A program made the translations under genes and the position numbers. From UASB124 sp041662445 (lineage in GTDB: Bacteria > Babelota > Babeliae > Babelales > RVW-14), in assembly GCA_041662445.1 (NCBI GenBank), contig JBAZSL010000014.1, positions 1 through 44,084 on the forward strand: 44,084 bases of DNA, written 5' to 3'. The first letter of the stretch is position 1. The number at the start of each line of letters is the position of its first letter. The notes beneath the pieces are model-generated. The model did not search any database, was not told where the DNA came from, and was given only the letters and a program-made list of their open reading frames with translations. This document shows, piece after piece, positions 39,787-44,084 of the stretch.

Positions 39787-40686
39787 TTAGCCGACAGGGG
39801 CACCAGGAACTTGATTGGGTTGTTGCTGTAACTGATTGATTTGATCCAGCGCAAATTGGTATCGCTCCCATAGTTGTATCTGTCGCTGCAGTAACTGGCC
39901 CTGTTCGTTGAGCAACTGAAGATTGTGTTCGCGTACTTGTATATCTTCTTGTTCTAACTGGTGGTGTTGTCGAAGCAGTTCTTGGTGTTGGCTACGCGAC
40001 TGCTCAAGCATAGTTGGAAGAAGGTGACAGCTTGTATGCCAATCATTCAAATCTTTACAGCAAGCTAAAAATCCTTTCCCTATCAGCCCCATTGCAGCAA
40101 GTATCAAGAGTGTGAACCAGAGCTTTTCTAGTTTTGATCCGTTGGGTGCGGCAAGAAAAAGTTGTCCATAACGGGCGTACGATAAAATTATATCGCCCAA
40201 ATCATGTATATCGACATCTTCTGAAACGAGACTAGTTCGTATAATTGCTCCCAATACTTCAATCAATACTCCAATGGCAGGCAATTTTAATACTTTGTCA
40301 GCTTGTGTTTTGGGTTGAGACGTATCTTGATCTGGTGGGGCGATTTTTTGATCTGTTGTGAACACGCTATACAAACTTTTTATGATACTGCATGTGTCAA
40401 ACAGAAGTAACGGAGCAGTATTGGCAATTGAAATGCAGCGATCAATTTTGAGTGCACAGAGATCGTTAGTAACCCTTACCGCACCTATAAGCGCTCGCTT
40501 CGCATGCGCACTTCGTGAAGCATCATTCCGCAGCTCGTATTCTGAATATGCGGCATACCCACGCAACAATGCGGTTACCAGTTCGATATTATCTTTGGTA
40601 TTCGCGACAAGCGTTGGCGGGGTTGTGGTGGAGAGGCCGAGGCTCAGGCCAATGACAGCGATAATTTTTTTCATGTAGTTTTTCAT
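39787..40686 (-). CDS. Exported coiled-coil protein of the paralogous array, no RING (member 1)
   Basis: 299 residues from the ATG at 40686. Signal peptide (MKKIIAVIGLSLGLSTT), the family domain (DNIELVTALLRGYAAYSEYE), and a middle almost identical to the 37981 gene (CALKIDRCISIANTAPLLLF). A short TM-like helix (LLILAAMGLIGKGFLACC) is followed by a glutamine-rich coiled coil ending NQVPGAPVG. The middle between the two coiled-coil genes is alternately near-identical and diverged, suggesting gene conversion. First gene of the array, with a possible promoter at 40726-40755. Confidence 0.88.
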   Translation of the reverse strand: MKNYMKKIIAVIGLSLGLSTTTPPTLVANTKDNIELVTALLRGYAAYSEYELRNDASRSAHAKRALIGAVRVTNDLCALKIDRCISIANTAPLLLFDTCSIIKSLYSVFTTDQKIAPPDQDTSQPKTQADKVLKLPAIGVLIEVLGAIIRTSLVSEDVDIHDLGDIILSYARYGQLFLAAPNGSKLEKLWFTLLILAAMGLIGKGFLACCKDLNDWHTSCHLLPTMLEQSRSQHQELLRQHHQLEQEDIQVREHNLQLLNEQGQLLQRQIQLWERYQFALDQINQLQQQPNQVPGAPVG

Positions 40687-40725
40687 AGTGATTTTCCCGT
40701 ATGAATCTTCCCAAAAAAGCCCTTC

Positions 40726-40755
40726 TTTATAGCATAAAAGCAGCCAGGCGTCCAA
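40726..40755 (-). promoter_or_regulatory. Possible promoter of the RING/coiled-coil array
   Basis: On the minus strand TATAAA (40726-40731) lies 18 bp from TTGGAC (40750-40755), about 40 bp before the first ATG at 40686. The -10 box is good and the -35 box is poor. Confidence 0.35.
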
Positions 40756-40835
40756 AAAACGATTATGTGGTATACTTTTGGCACTTGGTATTAAAATAAA
40801 TTTCTTATTGAAAACGTAAATAAACGAGCTGCGTT

Positions 40836-43283
40836 ATGGAAATGGAAAAACTATACGATCATAAAAAGTGTGATGCTTTAGCTCAGGAGTTGTGGGCGCG
40901 AGAAAAAGTGTACAATTTTGTGCCAACCGATCCGGCAAAAGTTTTTAGCATCGACACACCCCCACCAACCGTTTCTGGTTCATTACACATCGGTCATATT
41001 TTTTCCTACACCCATGCCGACCTTGTAGCTCGTTATAAACGCATGCGCGGATACCACGTTTTTTATCCCATGGGTTTTGATGACAATGGGCTACCCACGG
41101 AACGCTTTGTAGAAAAGAAGCATGCTACCCGTGCACATCTCATGAAACGCTCAGAGTTTATAGATCTTTGTTTGCGTGAAACGGCAACGGTCGAAAAATT
41201 ATTCGAAGATTTATGGCGTCGCATGGGCTTGTCCATTGACTGGACTAAGACCTATTCGACAATATCCACAGATGTTCGCCGCATATCACAGCAGTCTTTT
41301 ATCGATCTTTATAACAAAGGGCTTGTGTACCGCAAACAAGAACCATCACTTTATTGCACCACGTGCCGCACGTCGGTTGCCCAGGCCGAACTTGATAGTG
41401 CAGAAGTGACAACAACATTCAATGATCTTGTTTTTGTTACCGAAGAAGGCGAAAAGCTTACTATCTCTACGACACGTCCTGAACTCTTACCTTCCTGCGT
41501 GGCGGTATTTTTTAATCCGGATGATATTCGTTATAAGCATTTACTTAATAGATTCGCAATAACACCAATTTTTGAAAAACCAGTGCGCATCTTGGCCGAC
41601 GAAAAAGTTGACCCTGCAAAAGGTACTGGCCTTGTCATGTGCTGCACGTTTGGTGATCAGACCGATATTTACTGGTACAAGACGTATAAACTACCTTTTG
41701 TACAAGCGGTTGGCTTTGACGGCAAGTGGACACCTGAAACGGGGCCATTGGCAGGTCTTGCAATGCGTGATGCGCGCAAAAAAGCCATAGAACTTCTCAA
41801 GGAATCCGAAAAGCTTGTTGGCCAAAAGACTATTACGCACAGCGTCACTACCCACGAACGCTGTAAACAAGAGATTGAATATCTGGTATTGCAGCAATGG
41901 TTTATTAAAATTCTTGATCACAAAGAAGAATTTTTAAAACGTGCCGACGAGATTGAATGGAAGCCGGCATTTATGAAGGCACGCTATCTTGATTGGGTGC
42001 AAAATTTGCACTGGGATTGGGGTATTTCACGCCAACGTTTTTTTGGCATTCCCTTTCCGATATGGCATTGCCGTGATTGCGAGCGTGTGGTTTGTGCTGA
42101 CACACAATATTTGCCCATTGACCCGCAAGAACAATCATTTCCTGGCGGTAAATGCCCGCACTGCTCAAGCTCTAATCTAGTTCCTGATACCGATGTTATG
42201 GATACATGGAACACGTCGTCGTTAACACCGCTTATTAATCTGCACTGGCCTGAAAAATCACCTGACAAACTAACGTTGCCAATGAGCATGCGCCCTCAAG
42301 CGCACGATATTATTAGAACGTGGGCTTTTTATACCATTGTTAAAGCGCACTTTCACTGCAATACCGCGCCATGGAAAACGATCATGATTTCTGGCCATGT
42401 GCTGGCGGGTAAAGAAAAAATTTCAAAATCCCAAGAGAATAGCAAAATGGCACCTGAAGAGTTGTTGCAACAATTTTCTGCTGATGCCATTCGCTACTGG
42501 TCTGCCAGTGGCCGGTTGGGAACCGACACTGCTTTTAGCGAGAATCAGCTTAAGATAGGCCAACGATTGGTAACTAAGCTCTGGAATGCATTTAGATTTA
42601 TAGAAGAACACCTGCGTGAATATACACCACAGGCACAAGCACCAAGCGATTGCCTTAATCAATGGCTGATGCATGCGTTGGGCGTAACGTATGCACGTTA
42701 TCAAGAACTGTTTGACGCATACGAGTACCAAGCAGCACTTGAAGTCGTTGAGAAATTTTTCTGGAGTGATTTTTGTGATAACTATCTTGAGCTCGTCAAA
42801 GATCGTCTCTTTAATCCTGCCAATCATACACCCGAAGAGATTGAAGCAACCAAACATACGCTTTACAACGCCGGCTTTGGTATTTTGCAACTCTTTGCGC
42901 CTTTCGTTCCGCATGTGACGGAACAGTTGTATCAGCTGTTATTCAAAACGCATGAAAAAACAATTTCTTTGCATGCGACGCTTTTGGATGACAAGCGGTT
43001 TGTGGCGCACTTTGATGCTAGCTATAAGAGCATGACCACGGTGCTTGCAGTTGTTGCCTCAGTCAGAAAGCTGAAGAGCGTGCAACAAGTTTCGCTTAAA
43101 AAAGAGATCGATACGCTTGTTATACATACCAATGATCAGAGCGCGCTTGCGGCATTACGCCAACAATGGGCGGTGATTCTTGGAGTTACTAAAGCAAAAC
43201 ATCTTGAGTTTTCTCCAGAAGAATTGGCAAACGATCAGTTGGCTGCTGAAGGTGAAAAAACAGCGGCACGTATAAAAATCTAG
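40836..43283 (+). CDS. valS: Valyl-tRNA synthetase, archaeal/Rickettsia-like form
   Basis: 815 residues. Class I signatures: HIGH at 51-54 (GSLHIGHIF) and KISKS near residue 528. The N-terminal PPPTVSGSLHIGH and GFDDNGLPTE segments, the short length and the absence of a long C-terminal coiled-coil tail fit the compact ValRS type shared by archaea and Rickettsia rather than the long E. coli type. The editing (CP1) domain lies at about 190-340, and a zinc-type CRDCERVVC/CPHC pair is near 410-450. The start has only a weak ribosome site. ybeY follows after 7 bp. Confidence 0.96.
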   Translation: MEMEKLYDHKKCDALAQELWAREKVYNFVPTDPAKVFSIDTPPPTVSGSLHIGHIFSYTHADLVARYKRMRGYHVFYPMGFDDNGLPTERFVEKKHATRAHLMKRSEFIDLCLRETATVEKLFEDLWRRMGLSIDWTKTYSTISTDVRRISQQSFIDLYNKGLVYRKQEPSLYCTTCRTSVAQAELDSAEVTTTFNDLVFVTEEGEKLTISTTRPELLPSCVAVFFNPDDIRYKHLLNRFAITPIFEKPVRILADEKVDPAKGTGLVMCCTFGDQTDIYWYKTYKLPFVQAVGFDGKWTPETGPLAGLAMRDARKKAIELLKESEKLVGQKTITHSVTTHERCKQEIEYLVLQQWFIKILDHKEEFLKRADEIEWKPAFMKARYLDWVQNLHWDWGISRQRFFGIPFPIWHCRDCERVVCADTQYLPIDPQEQSFPGGKCPHCSSSNLVPDTDVMDTWNTSSLTPLINLHWPEKSPDKLTLPMSMRPQAHDIIRTWAFYTIVKAHFHCNTAPWKTIMISGHVLAGKEKISKSQENSKMAPEELLQQFSADAIRYWSASGRLGTDTAFSENQLKIGQRLVTKLWNAFRFIEEHLREYTPQAQAPSDCLNQWLMHALGVTYARYQELFDAYEYQAALEVVEKFFWSDFCDNYLELVKDRLFNPANHTPEEIEATKHTLYNAGFGILQLFAPFVPHVTEQLYQLLFKTHEKTISLHATLLDDKRFVAHFDASYKSMTTVLAVVASVRKLKSVQQVSLKKEIDTLVIHTNDQSALAALRQQWAVILGVTKAKHLEFSPEELANDQLAAEGEKTAARIKI

Positions 43284-43290
43284 AGTAGCC

Positions 43291-43746
43291 ATGATTACTA
43301 TCAAAAACTCCCAACGTTCTATTCCCGTCAACATCTCCCACCTTCGCACGGCTGTTGAGCGCATGCTTGAACATGTTGGATACGCTGATTTTGATCTAGG
43401 AATACTGTTAACGACAAATGCGACTATTCGCCGTTACAATAAACAATTTCGTCACAAAGACAAAGCGACCGATATTTTGTCATTTCCCTTTTACCCGGAA
43501 CTCAAAGCCGGAAAACGCATCAAGGCACAAACGCCTGAAGAAAAAAGTCTGGGGGATCTGATTATCTCTGTCGCCTATGCCAAAAAAAATATCCCTCAGG
43601 ATCTCAATCTTGAAGAATACCTTATCTATCTCTGTGCTCACGGTATTGCGCACGTGTTGGGCTATGACCATGAGACAGACGCCGAGTATGATCGCATGCA
43701 AAAATTTGAGAAAAAATTGCGTTCTGGCGTAAAAATCAAAAAATAG
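43291..43746 (+). CDS. ybeY: Endoribonuclease YbeY (16S rRNA maturation)
   Basis: 151 residues with the metal site HGxxHxxGYDH (HGIAHVLGYDH, about residues 113-123) and the upstream RHKDKATDILSFP motif. It takes part in 3' maturation of 16S rRNA and ribosome quality control. It starts 7 bp after valS and is probably read from the same transcript. Length is normal. Confidence 0.96.
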   Translation: MITIKNSQRSIPVNISHLRTAVERMLEHVGYADFDLGILLTTNATIRRYNKQFRHKDKATDILSFPFYPELKAGKRIKAQTPEEKSLGDLIISVAYAKKNIPQDLNLEEYLIYLCAHGIAHVLGYDHETDAEYDRMQKFEKKLRSGVKIKK

Positions 43747-43811
43747 ACCTCTTTCGAAACCTATTTGTGCGTAGCATTCTGTAAGAAAGATTTTAGAATG
43801 CGAAATCTTTG

Positions 43812-44008
43812 TCATCCCGGGCAAAAGACCCGGGATCCACGGCTATTTTAGTGCAGGTATTGAGAAACGGCTTGTTCATGTTGAATTGTACAACTATGTC
43901 AACGATGCTTTACGGCGAGAAAAACAACTTAAGGGGTGGCATTTTTGATTGATCAAAGATTTGGTAATAGATCCCGGGTCCTTGCCCCACTGTTGTCCGG
44001 GGAATTTT
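43812..44008. repeat. Inverted-repeat element enclosing a GIY-YIG fragment
   Basis: 'gtcatcccgggcaaaagacc' with 'cgggatcc' (43814-43841) and a diverged inverted copy, 'agatcccgggtccttgcccc' through 'gtccgggga' (43971-44003), flank the coding remnant at 43862-43948. Each end can form a cccggg hairpin. This is the 'GTCATCC...GGATCC' type of dispersed repeat. Confidence 0.6.
43862..43948 (+). pseudogene. C-terminal remnant of a GIY-YIG nuclease (different subfamily)
   Basis: Plus-strand codons read EKRLVHVELYNYVNDALRR then EKQLKGWHF and TGA. EKQLKGW is the hallmark end of the other short GIY-YIG subfamily, whose full genes continue with a basic helix. No start, no N-terminal GIY/YIG part and no continuation are present. 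It sits inside an inverted-repeat element. Confidence 0.8.
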
Positions 44009-44021
44009 TAAGAAGCGAAAA

Positions 44022-44076
44022 CCCTTCTCTGGGTTAAACTAACCCAAGGTAGTAAAGCATTAAAAAAGGAGAAGGG
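44022..44076 (+). promoter_or_regulatory. Possible folded leader of a gene starting beyond the window
   Basis: tgggtta (44030-44036) and taaccca (44040-44046) form a perfect hairpin. Around it, ccctt ctc (44022-44029) can pair with gagaaggg (44069-44076), covering the aaggag that looks like a ribosome site. The gene itself would begin after 44084. Confidence 0.35.
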
Positions 44077-44084
44077 AATTCGCA

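Overview
This looks like a window from a small, host-dependent Gram-negative bacterium. Candidatus Dependentiae (TM6) or a similar intracellular lineage is my best guess. Signs of a diderm are several lipoprotein signals, a predicted outer-membrane barrel and a GspF/PilC platform protein. Signs of a host-associated life are a very high share of exported ankyrin-repeat and RING-finger proteins, a Rickettsia/archaeal-like valyl-tRNA synthetase, and many small repeats that have decayed genes. The assignment is inferred from gene content; no 16S gene is present. A run of ten Ns at 24357-24366 shows that the sequence is a joined draft scaffold.

Layout. 1-6095 is accessory DNA: a decayed HEPN/MNT pair, an FkbM methyltransferase, a secreted helical protein with two small membrane proteins (a tandem duplication with a 28-codon remnant), an ankyrin protein, and GIY-YIG genes or fragments mixed with GC-rich palindromic repeats. 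6096-8628 holds a large ankyrin lipoprotein, another GIY-YIG gene and tRNA-Gln. 8704-18670 is the conserved ffh-rpsP-KH-trmD ... rplS translation block on the minus strand, split between trmD and rplS by a 5.4-kb set of six exported proteins (ankyrin, ankyrin-RING, PH-like and unknown). rimM is absent, and rplS has its own strong promoter.

18792-30910 is mostly ordinary: an outer-membrane protein, tRNA-Phe, Kup potassium transporter, GspF, DUF167, three more tRNAs, a coiled-coil pair, a VIT/VWA protein, a HIT hydrolase and an unusual lipoprotein that fuses thioredoxin reductase to thioredoxin. 31041-32155 has three exported glycine-rich/coiled-coil paralogues. glyA (32296) is followed by a small membrane gene whose last 37 bp recur 1176 bp downstream. 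The segment between the two copies holds a DUF5615/DUF433 toxin-antitoxin pair and two repeat elements.

35073-40686 is the most striking part: six tandem minus-strand paralogues sharing a signal peptide and an N-terminal helical domain, four ending in a C3HC4 RING finger and two in a glutamine-rich coiled coil. They look like a diversifying family of exported ubiquitin-ligase-like effectors. valS and ybeY follow, and the window ends in a repeat element carrying another GIY-YIG remnant.

How it fits together: housekeeping genes for translation, tRNA and one-carbon metabolism form islands. Between them sit tandem arrays of exported proteins with eukaryotic-type interaction domains, plausibly directed at a eukaryotic host. 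Those arrays show duplication, domain swapping and decay in progress.
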